From: Planococcus kocurii
Lineage (GTDB): Bacteria; Bacillota; Bacilli; Bacillales_A; Planococcaceae
Assembly: GCF_001465835.2 (NCBI RefSeq)
Contig: NZ_CP013661.2
Span: 3,278,501-3,342,500, forward strand
Direction of reading: 5' to 3'
DNA: 64,000 nt
This document shows positions 18,715 through 27,131 of this stretch, in pieces (positions within the stretch are counted from its first letter, which is position 1; the number at the start of each line of letters is the position of its first letter). Position numbers and translations under genes: made by a program. The notes beneath the pieces were generated by a model, which worked only from the letters and a program-made list of their open reading frames with translations, was not told the origin of the DNA and did no database searches.

Positions 18715-20973
18715 ATGGATATGAAAAAAATGTTAGTCAATGAACGTGTAAAACCATATTTGTCAAAAGCTCGTTACGGTATTGAAAAAGAAGGTCAACG
18801 GGTTGATTTGACGGGGATGTTGGTTCACACAAACCATCCTGAAAATATAGCGATGAGCGATGACCATCCTTATATCAAACGTGATTTTGCGGAGACACAG
18901 ATGGAATTGGTTACACCGGTTACGGATTCACTAAAAGAACTTTTTGATTACTTAACAGCTATTCATGAAGTGGCCTATCGGTCGATGGATGAAAACGAAA
19001 TGCTTTGGCCACTAAGTATGCCACCGGAATTACCAAAAGACGAAAAAGATATTATTATTGCAAAATTAGCTAACGATGAAGGTGTTCAATACCGTCAATC
19101 ATTAGCCGATTCTTATGGTCGTCGCAAGCAAATGATTAGTGGTATTCATTATAACTTTGAATTTAGTGATGAATTGCTCCAAGCTTTGTTTAAGGCGCAG
19201 TCTGAAATCATAGCTTTTCCTCATTTTAAAACTGAAGTTTATATGAAAATTACTCGAAACTATTTGCACTATAGATGGCTAATTACCTATTTGTATGGGG
19301 CCTCTCCTAGCAGTGAAAAGAATTTCTTTGACAATGATTCTTTAGATGAGCCAGTGAGAAGCATTCGAAGTAGCAAATACGGTTATACAAATCGAAACAA
19401 TGTGCAAGTATCCTATAGTAGTTTAAAAACCTATATAGCTGATATTTCTTTAATGATTGAAAAGGGAATACTCAGTGAAGAAAAAGAGTTTTACTCGGCT
19501 GTCCGTTTAAGAGGTGGAAGTCAAGTTGCAGATTTAGAAGAACGCGGCATTGGATATATCGAATTAAGAAACATCGATATTAATCCTTTTGACAAAAATG
19601 GAATTAGCTATGAACAAGCAGAGTTTCTGCATCTGTTCTTGATTTATATGTTATGGAAAGATGAAGAGATGGATTGTGACGAATGGGTTAAAAAAGGAGA
19701 ACTTTATAGCGAAGCAGTGGCACTTGAACACCCATTGGCAATTACACAATTTAAAGCAGAAGCTGAAACTATCGTTGATGAAATAGAGCAATTGACACAA
19801 TTGCTAGGATTAGCTGTTTCTGAAGGCTTATTTGCTAATTTTAGAGAAATGTTACAAGACCCAAGTAAAACTTTAGCAGGAAAGCTTTTTGAAAAAAGTA
19901 AAGACAGCAGTCAAGGTCAAGTAGCCACGTGCATTGCGAAAGAATATCATGAAACTGCATGGGAAAAACCATACCAATTAACTTCATTTACAGATATGGA
20001 ATTGTCCACTCAATTTTTAATATTTGATGCAATGCAGCAAGGAATTCAAGTGGAAATTATAGACCGTCAAGATCAATTTTTAAAACTGAAGCTGAATAAT
20101 CATATTGAATATGTCAAGAATGGCAATATGACCAGTAAAGACAGCTATATTGCGACTTTAATTATGGAAAACAAAACCGTAACGAAGAAAATTCTTCAGC
20201 AGCAGGGATTCCGTGTTCCAGCAGGTGAAGAATTTAACGACATTGAACAAGCTTTACAAGCCTTTGAGTTATTTTCCACTAAAGCTTTTGTCGTAAAGCC
20301 GAAATCGACAAATTATGGTTTGGGAATTTCGATTTTCAAAGAAGGGGCAAGCTATGAGGATTATCAAAAATCTCTTACACTGGCTTTTGAAGAAGATTCT
20401 TCTGTGTTAATAGAAGAGTTTCTTAACGGAACAGAATACCGATTTTTTATCATGAATGACGAAGTACAAGCCGTTATGTCAAGAATTCCAGCAAATGTCG
20501 TCGGGGATGGTAAACACACGGTTGAAGAATTAGTAGCTCAAAAAAACCAGGATCCACTGAGAGGCAGAGATCACCGAACACCGTTAGAAAAGATTCAATT
20601 AGGCGAGTTAGAAGTGTTAATGCTTAAAGGGCAAGGAAAGAAATTGGATTCAATTCCAAAAAAAGACGAAATCCTCTATTTGCGCGAGAACTCAAATGTG
20701 AGCACAGGCGGCGATTCAATTGATGTCACCGATCAAATTTCAGATGACTATAAAAAGATAGCTGTAGATGCAGTAGCTGCTCTTGGAGCTAAGATTAGTG
20801 GCATCGATTTAATTATTGAAAGTATTGAAGTTCCAGCGTCGGCTAACAATGCTTATGGAATTATTGAAGCGAACTTCAATCCCTCTATGTATATGCATAT
20901 TTTCCCGTACAAAGGAAAATCGCGCCGCGTGACAATGAAGTTGATACGTTATTTATTTCCGGAGCTTGTGTAA
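18715..20973 (+). CDS. gshAB: bifunctional glutamate-cysteine ligase / glutathione synthetase
   Basis: Fused GshA-GshB (GshF) enzyme making glutathione from glutamate, cysteine and glycine. The first about 460 residues are the glutamate-cysteine ligase domain (IEKEGQRVDLTG, FAETQMELVTP, RLRGGSQVADLEERGIGYIE, NIDINPF). From about 465 an ATP-grasp domain follows (VVKPKSTNYGLGISIF, IEEFLNGTEYRFF, NVSTGGDSIDVT, IIEANFNPSMYMH). 752 aa is full length. ATG at 18715 follows GAGGTAGAG. It stands directly behind the formaldehyde genes, so thiol supply and use are clustered, though a terminator intervenes. Confidence 0.95.
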   Translation: MDMKKMLVNERVKPYLSKARYGIEKEGQRVDLTGMLVHTNHPENIAMSDDHPYIKRDFAETQMELVTPVTDSLKELFDYLTAIHEVAYRSMDENEMLWPLSMPPELPKDEKDIIIAKLANDEGVQYRQSLADSYGRRKQMISGIHYNFEFSDELLQALFKAQSEIIAFPHFKTEVYMKITRNYLHYRWLITYLYGASPSSEKNFFDNDSLDEPVRSIRSSKYGYTNRNNVQVSYSSLKTYIADISLMIEKGILSEEKEFYSAVRLRGGSQVADLEERGIGYIELRNIDINPFDKNGISYEQAEFLHLFLIYMLWKDEEMDCDEWVKKGELYSEAVALEHPLAITQFKAEAETIVDEIEQLTQLLGLAVSEGLFANFREMLQDPSKTLAGKLFEKSKDSSQGQVATCIAKEYHETAWEKPYQLTSFTDMELSTQFLIFDAMQQGIQVEIIDRQDQFLKLKLNNHIEYVKNGNMTSKDSYIATLIMENKTVTKKILQQQGFRVPAGEEFNDIEQALQAFELFSTKAFVVKPKSTNYGLGISIFKEGASYEDYQKSLTLAFEEDSSVLIEEFLNGTEYRFFIMNDEVQAVMSRIPANVVGDGKHTVEELVAQKNQDPLRGRDHRTPLEKIQLGELEVLMLKGQGKKLDSIPKKDEILYLRENSNVSTGGDSIDVTDQISDDYKKIAVDAVAALGAKISGIDLIIESIEVPASANNAYGIIEANFNPSMYMHIFPYKGKSRRVTMKLIRYLFPELV

Positions 20974-20991
20974 GTTGATAGAGATCGAACT

Positions 20992-21034
20992 AAAAAAGAT
21001 GACGTCGGCGTTTTTGCCGGCGTCATCTTTTTTG
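20992..21034 (+). terminator. terminator after gshAB
   Basis: AAAAAAGATGACG-TCGGC pairs with GCCGG-CGTCATCTTTTTT; long stem with U-run. Confidence 0.9.
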
Positions 21035-21061
21035 ATTTAATCCTTATGAGAAACTGGAATT

Positions 21062-21322
21062 TCAGCATTCACTAATGTTTTTTTCATTAGTGGCATTAAA
21101 AAAGGATTTATTTAATTCATTTATTGTTTGGTCAAATAATCGTTGCCTTGCTTCTAGGCGATAAAAATGCCGCCAATAGACAAATACTTCCTTGGCTATC
21201 CCAACTTTTTTGGAGCCTTCTACAGCATTTAGGTTCTTGACTACACAAACTTCGTACATCAAGTCTTTTAATGGTTTTTTGTATTCACTTTCAATTGCAT
21301 TTTTAAAGTGTCTGTATTTCAT
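21062..21322 (-). CDS. small HTH-like protein of unknown function
   Basis: 86-aa basic protein. The middle (about 20-55) reads like a helix-turn-helix: LKDLMYEV, NAVEGSKKVGIAKEVFVYWRHFYRL. No known family was recognised, and no catalytic motif. Start ATG at 21322 sits six nt after GAGGAGG; the upstream ATG at 21337 is part of that site. It ends beside a terminator and has no partner genes. Confidence 0.6.
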   Translation of the reverse strand: MKYRHFKNAIESEYKKPLKDLMYEVCVVKNLNAVEGSKKVGIAKEVFVYWRHFYRLEARQRLFDQTINELNKSFFNATNEKNISEC

Positions 21323-21398
21323 TAGAAACCTCCTCATTCATAGTGACCTTGGATATGGTGAAGGGACATCCATTTATTTAAGGAATTATGAAAAACCA

Positions 21399-21430
21399 GC
21401 ACAGGCAATAGCTTAATATTGCCTGTGCTA
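21399..21430 (-). terminator. terminator of the cupredoxin lipoprotein gene
   Basis: Perfect 12-bp arms GCACAGGCAATA/TATTGCCTGTGC with a T-run on the minus-strand side (GGTTTTTC). Confidence 0.8.
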
Positions 21431-21464
21431 GTGTATTGAAATTCATTTGCTAAAAGATATTGTC

Positions 21465-21971
21465 TTATTTAAATGCAACATTGTGCTGAACTTGATCTTG
21501 GTTGGTCCATTCAATCGTTGTTCCAGGAGCAACAGTAATCGTTTCTTCGCCAAATGCATAATCTGCAATATCGACTTCTACTTTATCCATAGCTTCAGCA
21601 CCTTCTTCAACAATCACGGTCATTTGCATAACAGGGTGCGGTTCACAGAATATCGAAAATTCACCTGCTTCGTTAAACACAAAGCTCGTCTTGTCTCCAT
21701 TTGATAATAAATCAGAAGCGGTACCACTTTTCGCTTCAGGTGAGCTTTCTTCCACGGGTTCAGCCTCTGTTGTTTCTTCAGCTGGTTCTTCTTCCACAAC
21801 TTCTTCCGCAGGCTCTTCTTCTACTTCTTCAGTAGTAGTTTCTTCTGCGGTACTTCCTTGTTCCTCAACTGCCGGTTCAGCCTTTTCGTTACCCGACGTT
21901 TGTTCTTCCCCACAAGCTGCTAATGACAAGATTGATGCAGCGAGAATAAACCCGATTTTTTTGTTAATCAT
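21465..21971 (-). CDS. lipoprotein with apparently circularly permuted cupredoxin domain
   Basis: Lipobox LSLAAC (Cys20), then an acidic Glu/Pro/Thr linker to about residue 82. The remaining 86 residues contain both halves of a type-1 copper domain in reversed order. First comes the half normally C-terminal, with FNEAGEFSIFCEPHPVMQM (Cys109, His112, Met115; the amicyanin-like C-x2-H-P-x-M spacing). Then comes the half normally N-terminal, with DYAFGEETITVAPGTTIEW and TNQDQVQHNVAFK (His163), where the protein ends. All four copper ligands are therefore present. The likely role is surface copper binding or electron transfer. It diverges from the two-repeat wall protein. Confidence 0.82.
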   Translation of the reverse strand: MINKKIGFILAASILSLAACGEEQTSGNEKAEPAVEEQGSTAEETTTEEVEEEPAEEVVEEEPAEETTEAEPVEESSPEAKSGTASDLLSNGDKTSFVFNEAGEFSIFCEPHPVMQMTVIVEEGAEAMDKVEVDIADYAFGEETITVAPGTTIEWTNQDQVQHNVAFK

Positions 21972-22351
21972 TTTAGTTCCTCCTCGTTTTTTGTTCTTGC
22001 CTATAAAACGCAGTAAGGGGAGAATTAGATTACTTTTTTTGAAAAAAGATTTTTCCTTCTATATAAATGTGCAGAAAAGTCAATTGCTCATTTTGGGCGT
22101 AGAGCTAGTGCTTGATTCAACCACTATCACACACCAAAGTAGTTGCAATAGCTTAATGAAAAGAAAACAGATTGAGATCATCAATAATTATATGTAAATA
22201 AGCAAAAATCTTTTCTTGTATGTAGGTTGATTAAGCCTGTCTCTAATAAATGTTAATTCAATCTTTTTAAAAATAAAGTGATCTAAACAAATCCCCTTTG
22301 CGTTATGTCTGTATAACGAAAAAAAAACAAGAAAAAGGGAGCGATTTTAGT
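21972..22351. other. divergent control region
   Basis: About 380 bp between the cupredoxin lipoprotein and the two-repeat protein genes. No gene with a ribosome site; it must hold both promoters, but no convincing boxes or operator were picked out. Confidence 0.4.
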
Positions 22352-23710
22352 ATGAAATTAAACAAATTACTGTTGGCCCTACCACTTAGCCTAGCGTTGC
22401 TTGTACCAACGGCAGCACTTGCCGATAGCCACGGCGGTCATTCAACAAGCGAAACTGCAACAGAAGTAAGCACGACAACACCTGCGGCGGAACTGCGCAT
22501 TGCACTGGATACGACCTTAACAGAGCACGCATTTCTAGCAGTTGAAGCGATGCGGAAAGGCGTCGACGGGGCAGAAGATTTTGATCAAGCAGCAGGAGCG
22601 TTACTGGCAAACGCTGACGACTTGTCTGCAGCCGTTGGTTCAGTTTACGGGGAAGAAGGCGCCGCACAGTTTGACGAAGTATGGAAGTCGCACATCGGCT
22701 ATTTCGTCGATTACGTGACAGCAACCGCTGAAGACAACCAAGAAGGCAAAGACCAAGCGTTAGCGGAACTGGAAAAATACAAAGTGGAACAATCGAAATT
22801 CTTTGATACCGCCACAGGCGGACTCTTGCCAGCAGCGGCGGTTCAAGAAGGATTGGACGTGCACGTCGATCAGTTGATCATGGCGTTTGACGCGTATGTG
22901 GCGGGCGATTTTGAAAAAGCTTACTCACTTGAGCGTGAATCGATTCAACACATGAGCATGTTCGCCGAAAGCTTGTCAGTAGCAATCACGACGCAATTTC
23001 CGGATAAATTTGACAACACCAGTGCCGATACACCGGCCATTGATTTGCGTGCAACATTGAACCAAACGTTCACTGAACACGCAGGACTTGCGGTCATGGC
23101 GATGCAAGACGGCGCGGACGGCGCTGAAAGTTTTGACCAAGCAGCAGGGGCACTTCTTGCGAACGCCGATGACTTGTCAGCAGCCGTAGGATCGGTTTAC
23201 GGCGACGAAGCCGGTGCACAGTTTGAAGAAACATGGAAGTCGCACATTGGTTACTTTGTGGATTACGTAACGGCAACGGGTGAAGGCAACAAAGAAGGGC
23301 AAGAACAAGCACGTGCCGAGCTTGATCAGTACATCGTAGACCAAGCAGCCTTCTTAGATGCAGCAACAGAGGGACGTGTTCCTGCAGCAGCACTGGAAGA
23401 AGGTTTAACTGCTCACGTTGGGCAACTACTGGCGGCATTTGATTCGTATGTAGCGGGCGATTATGACGCAGCGTACAGCTCGATTCGCGAGGCGTATGCA
23501 CACATGCAAATGCCAGCAGCGGGCTTGTCAGCAGCGATTGTCGATCAATTCCCAGACCAATTCGGCGCGACTGAAATGCCAGCCGAAATGCCAAAAACAG
23601 GCATGGGTGGTATGTCTGATACCGGATCATTCCCATTCATGTGGGTACTGGCCGGCTTAATGTTAGCGGCATTGACGACCGTAGTCGCGGTTCGTACACG
23701 CAAACAGTAA
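22352..23710 (+). CDS. secreted two-repeat protein with sortase-like C-terminus
   Basis: 452 aa. Signal peptide ending ALA-DS near 24/25, then HGGHS, then two copies of a helical module (about 45-219 and 229-403) with a period of exactly 184 residues. Each copy keeps four histidines at matching places: H59/H243 (TEHA), H114/H298 (KSHIGYF), H171/H355 and H200/H384. The C-terminus has MPKTG (413-417), a hydrophobic helix and a basic tail, as in sortase substrates. No family was recognised; a metal-binding helical bundle on the surface is a guess. Base composition is visibly more G+C-rich than its neighbours. ATG at 22352 follows AAGGGAGCG; the in-frame upstream start at 22298 would spoil the signal peptide. 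Confidence 0.75.
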   Translation: MKLNKLLLALPLSLALLVPTAALADSHGGHSTSETATEVSTTTPAAELRIALDTTLTEHAFLAVEAMRKGVDGAEDFDQAAGALLANADDLSAAVGSVYGEEGAAQFDEVWKSHIGYFVDYVTATAEDNQEGKDQALAELEKYKVEQSKFFDTATGGLLPAAAVQEGLDVHVDQLIMAFDAYVAGDFEKAYSLERESIQHMSMFAESLSVAITTQFPDKFDNTSADTPAIDLRATLNQTFTEHAGLAVMAMQDGADGAESFDQAAGALLANADDLSAAVGSVYGDEAGAQFEETWKSHIGYFVDYVTATGEGNKEGQEQARAELDQYIVDQAAFLDAATEGRVPAAALEEGLTAHVGQLLAAFDSYVAGDYDAAYSSIREAYAHMQMPAAGLSAAIVDQFPDQFGATEMPAEMPKTGMGGMSDTGSFPFMWVLAGLMLAALTTVVAVRTRKQ

Positions 23711-23756
23711 GCGTTAGTTTAAACGGAAAAGGGACTGTCTCCTAAGTCTCTACAAT

Positions 23757-23803
23757 AAAACAGACGGAGAAAAGGGTGTCCCTTTTCTCCGTCTGTTTTT
23801 TAA
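23757..23803 (+). terminator. very strong terminator after the two-repeat protein
   Basis: 20-bp stem AAACAGACGGAGAAAAGGG with CCTTTTCTCCGTCTGTTT, loop of a few nt, then T-run. Confidence 0.9.
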
Positions 23804-23960
23804 AATTGCGACCTGTAATCTCGGATTTGCTGTGTGCTCTTTTGAATTTATAAGAATTAATTGTCGGGAATGTCCAATTGCCTTTAGTAGGACCGAAGAT
23901 ATTTTCTAAGTCAATTTTACGACATTTTTTAGATTCAAAGGGGCTGGACTCAAAAGGTTG
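23765..23960 (-). pseudogene. remnant of an IS1182-like transposase C-terminus
   Basis: A minus-strand frame reads RKIDLENIFGPTKGNWTF and later SEITGRNFKKQ, resembling the end of IS1182-family DDE transposases (the ...FGQIK.N..F... and ...G....NL.K segments). The rest of the gene is gone. GGGACTGTCTC at 23731 and GGGGCTGGACTC at 23940 resemble insertion-sequence end repeats. Assigned from memory of the family; weak. Confidence 0.35.
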
Positions 23961-24059
23961 CTTGCCATATCCATTTGTCATAGTCCTTTTTTTTCAAATC
24001 AAGTGGTGTTAAAGTCAATAGACAGTCATGATTTTAACCGGCCAATAATGACTGTCATA

Positions 24060-24117
24060 CAAAAACTCTTCCATGTAGTATGTAGGAAATTCCTACAACA
24101 GCATAGAAGAGTTTTTA
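24060..24117 (-). terminator. terminator of the MarR-SDR operon
   Basis: AAAAACTCTTC pairs with GAAGAGTTTTT, with an inner TGTAGGAA/TTCCTACA stem. A second inverted repeat GACAGTCAT...ATGACTGTC lies just beyond (24021-24057). Confidence 0.65.
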
Positions 24118-24144
24118 TGTATCTGTTTCTAACAAGTTATTCTC

Positions 24145-24945
24145 TTAAGCTTGTTCTGAGAAAGCTTTAAAGTCAGGCACAGTTGGATTTGCGATATAAT
24201 GTCCGCCTTCGACTTGGATTGTTTGTCCTGTAATAAATTTAGATTCATCAGAGGCAAGGAAAAGAGCTGTATAACCGATATCGTCTGCTTCGCCATGGTA
24301 AGGAAGGGCATTGTATTTTTCGAAAATAGATAATACTTCAGGAGTTAAGTTATTTTTTGCAGCAGGTGTCAAAATTAGTCCTGGAGCAATCGCGTTGCAT
24401 CGAATATTGTCTTTGCCGTATTGTGCAGCTGTGTATTTCGTTAAATTGACAACAGCTGCTTTTGAAGCACCATAAGCAGAACGAATAACATCTCCTGTAA
24501 ATCCGGACATGGAAGCGGTATTGATAATCGAGCCGCCTCCAGCTTTAATCATGTGGGGAATGGCGAATCGAGCACCTAACAGCACGCTTTTCAAGTTTAC
24601 ATTCATAAGTCGGTCCCATTCATCCAAGTCAATGTTGACGACATCTAAATCTTTTTGAAGATTTGTCAAACCGACATTATTAAATAATACGGTAATTGTT
24701 CCGTACTGTTTTACTGTAAAGTCAACGGCTTCTTTGATGGAATCTTCTTTCGATGCATCTAAAAAGATACTCGAAGCCTCTCCACCTTCTTCGTTAATTT
24801 TAGCGGCAGCCTCCTTTGCGCCAGCTGTATTAAAATCAGCAATGACTACTTTTGCCCCTTCTTTTGCTAAAAGACTAGCTGTTGAAAGACCGATGCCAGA
24901 AGCTCCTCCTGTTATTAATGCTACTTTTCCGTGAACTCGTTTCAT
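24145..24945 (-). CDS. short-chain dehydrogenase/reductase
   Basis: Classical SDR: NAD(P) motif TGGASGIGLSTA, NNVG motif, catalytic Ser in NTASMSGFTGD, YGASK and the PG motif in AIAPGLI. 266 aa. Substrate unknown. It lies 11 bp behind the MarR gene and is clearly cotranscribed, so MarR probably senses a phenolic, fatty or other small compound that the SDR acts on. Confidence 0.88.
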   Translation of the reverse strand: MKRVHGKVALITGGASGIGLSTASLLAKEGAKVVIADFNTAGAKEAAAKINEEGGEASSIFLDASKEDSIKEAVDFTVKQYGTITVLFNNVGLTNLQKDLDVVNIDLDEWDRLMNVNLKSVLLGARFAIPHMIKAGGGSIINTASMSGFTGDVIRSAYGASKAAVVNLTKYTAAQYGKDNIRCNAIAPGLILTPAAKNNLTPEVLSIFEKYNALPYHGEADDIGYTALFLASDESKFITGQTIQVEGGHYIANPTVPDFKAFSEQA

Positions 24946-24956
24946 AGTTAACGCTC

Positions 24957-25397
24957 CTATCGATTACTTTTTTTGGTTTTCAAACTTTTTAATAATTTTT
25001 CGTTAATAGATAAGTATTGAGCAATCTCGTCTTCATCCAATACTTGGAACATTTCGATGTGCTGTTGTTTCCCTAACCTTTGCGCTTCTTGAAGCAATGA
25101 AGATCCTTTTGGTGTAACTTTCAGTAAAACTTGTCGACGATCACTGTCATTAAATGTCCGAATGGCCAGTTCAAGTTTCACAAGTTTGGATGCAATATTT
25201 GTCATGGCACCACCAGTAAAGCCAAGTAAATCTGCTAGTTTCATTTGGTTTTGCGGACCGTTCCGTTCTAATTCGCTTAAAACCAATATAGGAGAAACAC
25301 CTATATTATGAGGGAAAATATCATTCCAATCAACGATTGCTCTGTTCGTGATCGCTTCTACTGTGTGGATAAGTTTAAATAAATTTTCTGTCTCCAA
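24957..25397 (-). CDS. MarR-family transcriptional regulator
   Basis: 146-aa winged-helix regulator: MKLADLLGFTGGAMTNIASKLVKLELAIRTFNDSDRRQVLLKVTPKG covers the recognition helix and wing. TTG start behind GGAGCG. Likely represses itself and the downstream SDR through the tandem dyads at 25514-25545. Inducer unknown. Confidence 0.85.
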   Translation of the reverse strand: METENLFKLIHTVEAITNRAIVDWNDIFPHNIGVSPILVLSELERNGPQNQMKLADLLGFTGGAMTNIASKLVKLELAIRTFNDSDRRQVLLKVTPKGSSLLQEAQRLGKQQHIEMFQVLDEDEIAQYLSINEKLLKSLKTKKSNR

Positions 25398-25513
25398 TTC
25401 GTTTCACGCTCCAATTCTAATTTTCTGTTTGAAAAAAAGATACACAGAAAACACGTATCGTTATGTGTATTGATTGAATTTTTAGCTCATAAGAGGGATT
25501 ACTCACAAAAAAT

Positions 25514-25545
25514 ACTTTAACACTAAAGTATTTAATATTAAAGTA
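25514..25545. promoter_or_regulatory. MarR operator candidate, two tandem dyads
   Basis: ACTTTA-ACAC-TAAAGT (25514-25529) followed directly by TATTTAATATTAAAGTA containing the perfect palindrome TTTAATATTAAA (25531-25542). It lies about 120 bp upstream of the MarR start. Confidence 0.5.
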
Positions 25546-25652
25546 ATTAGATTGCGATTTTGAGTAGATAGTACAAATAATTATAAATTGTTAACTTTGT
25601 GGCTATGCTAAGGATGACTAGAGTGTGCGTCAAGACTTTGATTCTTCTTCCA

Positions 25653-26615
25653 TTAAACGGTTTTTCGTTCAATCATTTTTACAAATAGCTCATCATGATG
25701 AACTTGTCGATGATTGATAGCTTGCAGCAATAGATTTTTTCCTATTTCTACTAATGGGATTTCAAGAGTGGTTATGTTCATGACTTGTGCAATGGGCTGA
25801 TTGTCAAAACTTAGGATGGCCAATTGATCTGGTACCGATATGTCCTCTTCCGTACAACAAACCAATATTCCAGCAGCTACTTGATCGTTAGTAACGATCA
25901 AAGCTGTAGGAGGACTGTGCATACCAATCAGTCGCTGTATTACGGTTTGTCCATCTTCAAAGTATAAGCAATCATAAAATACATAGTCGGGAACAAACGG
26001 CTCATTTATTTTTTTGAGAAAATCTTCATAAGCTTTTTCTCTATATCTACTATTAGACCCTGAATTCCGCGCTAAACAGTAACCAATTTTTTTATGCCCT
26101 TTGCTATGCAAATAATTCAGTGCTTGAGAAAAGCTTTTGTAATGATCAACGAAAGTAGAAGACATATTTTTTTCTCTGCTATCTTCACACAGGGTAATGG
26201 GACCGTATTTAGTATAGTCATCTACCACGCTAAATGGAGAATTTCGAGAACAAATGATTAACGCATCGATTTGCTTATGCTTCAGCATTTCCAACGCTTC
26301 GATTTCTCTTGTTTCTTCGTAATTTGTTTGAAAAAGAACTAATTTATAATTATTTTTAACCGCTTCATTGGCTATTCCTTCAACCAATAAACCAAAATAG
26401 GGGTGATTTACAAAAGGGACAATCACACCAATTAGCATGGTTTTGCCTTTACTTAAATGTACAGCATTTAAGTTTCGTTGATAATTGGATGCTTTCATAG
26501 CCTGTTCGACTGCATTCCGTTTGTTTTCACTAACATACGGATGATTGTTTAATACGCGGGAGACTGTCGCTACTGAAACTCCTGCCATTTGAGCGAGTTC
26601 TTTAATATTTGCCAA
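25653..26615 (-). CDS. LacI-family transcriptional regulator
   Basis: N-terminal HTH (ANIKELAQMAGVSVATVSRVLNN) and a periplasmic-binding-type sensor domain from about residue 60. TTG at 26615 is preferred: GGAG lies eight nt upstream and the product then starts with the family's usual MANIKELA; the GTG at 26624 overlaps the ribosome site. No sugar transporter or enzyme gene is adjacent, so its regulon is elsewhere. Confidence 0.88.
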   Translation of the reverse strand: MANIKELAQMAGVSVATVSRVLNNHPYVSENKRNAVEQAMKASNYQRNLNAVHLSKGKTMLIGVIVPFVNHPYFGLLVEGIANEAVKNNYKLVLFQTNYEETREIEALEMLKHKQIDALIICSRNSPFSVVDDYTKYGPITLCEDSREKNMSSTFVDHYKSFSQALNYLHSKGHKKIGYCLARNSGSNSRYREKAYEDFLKKINEPFVPDYVFYDCLYFEDGQTVIQRLIGMHSPPTALIVTNDQVAAGILVCCTEEDISVPDQLAILSFDNQPIAQVMNITTLEIPLVEIGKNLLLQAINHRQVHHDELFVKMIERKTV

Positions 26616-26708
26616 GTTGATCACTCCTATTTAAAGTTAATTTCTGTGCTTGCTCTGAAACCCGTTTCATACGCTATGCTTAACGAAACAGGGGAGGGAG
26701 GTATTAAA

Positions 26709-26897
26709 ATGTCCATATTACTAGGGCTGGCAAGTTTATGTATGATGTGTATGTTTGTTGTTATTTTTGCATCATTTCCTATTTCTGAATACACGAAAAA
26801 AAGGCGAACAACATTAAATGCTGTAGGTGATAATAGGGATCATTATGGATTTTTGTTTATTGTTTATGACGAGTCGACTAATACTCCTAAAATATAA
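26709..26897 (+). CDS. small single-helix membrane protein
   Basis: 62-aa product with one membrane helix (about residues 3-23) and a polar, basic tail. Supported by GGGAGGT upstream of ATG at 26709; in-frame sequence before that has no ribosome site. No family recognised. Confidence 0.5.
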   Translation: MSILLGLASLCMMCMFVVIFASFPISEYTKKRRTTLNAVGDNRDHYGFLFIVYDESTNTPKI

Positions 26898-27075
26898 AAG
26901 AAATAAGTTTTTTCTAAGTGAGTGATGAAAATTAATTAGTCATTTCAGTATAACCTCGTTAGACGTATTTTGGCTTTCAGTTCTGTTAAGCTGATTATAA
27001 CTGTGAATGCTTTTTACAGAAAGTTACCTATTTTTATATCAAGAGTGGCTAATTCATCAAAAAAACTTCAAAATT

Positions 27076-27120
27076 AAAAGAGCAATCCAAACATCAGTAC
27101 TGATGTTTGGATTGCTCTTT
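27076..27120 (-). terminator. terminator of the peroxiredoxin gene
   Basis: 21-bp stem AAAGAGCAATCCAAACATCA with its exact complement, three-nt loop. Confidence 0.9.
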
Positions 27121-27131
27121 CTATTGTTGGG

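Noticed and set aside
22386-23636. Long minus-strand ORFs opposite the two-repeat protein
   Set aside because: Mirror frames of a G+C-rich gene; Leu/Arg-rich nonsense without ribosome sites.
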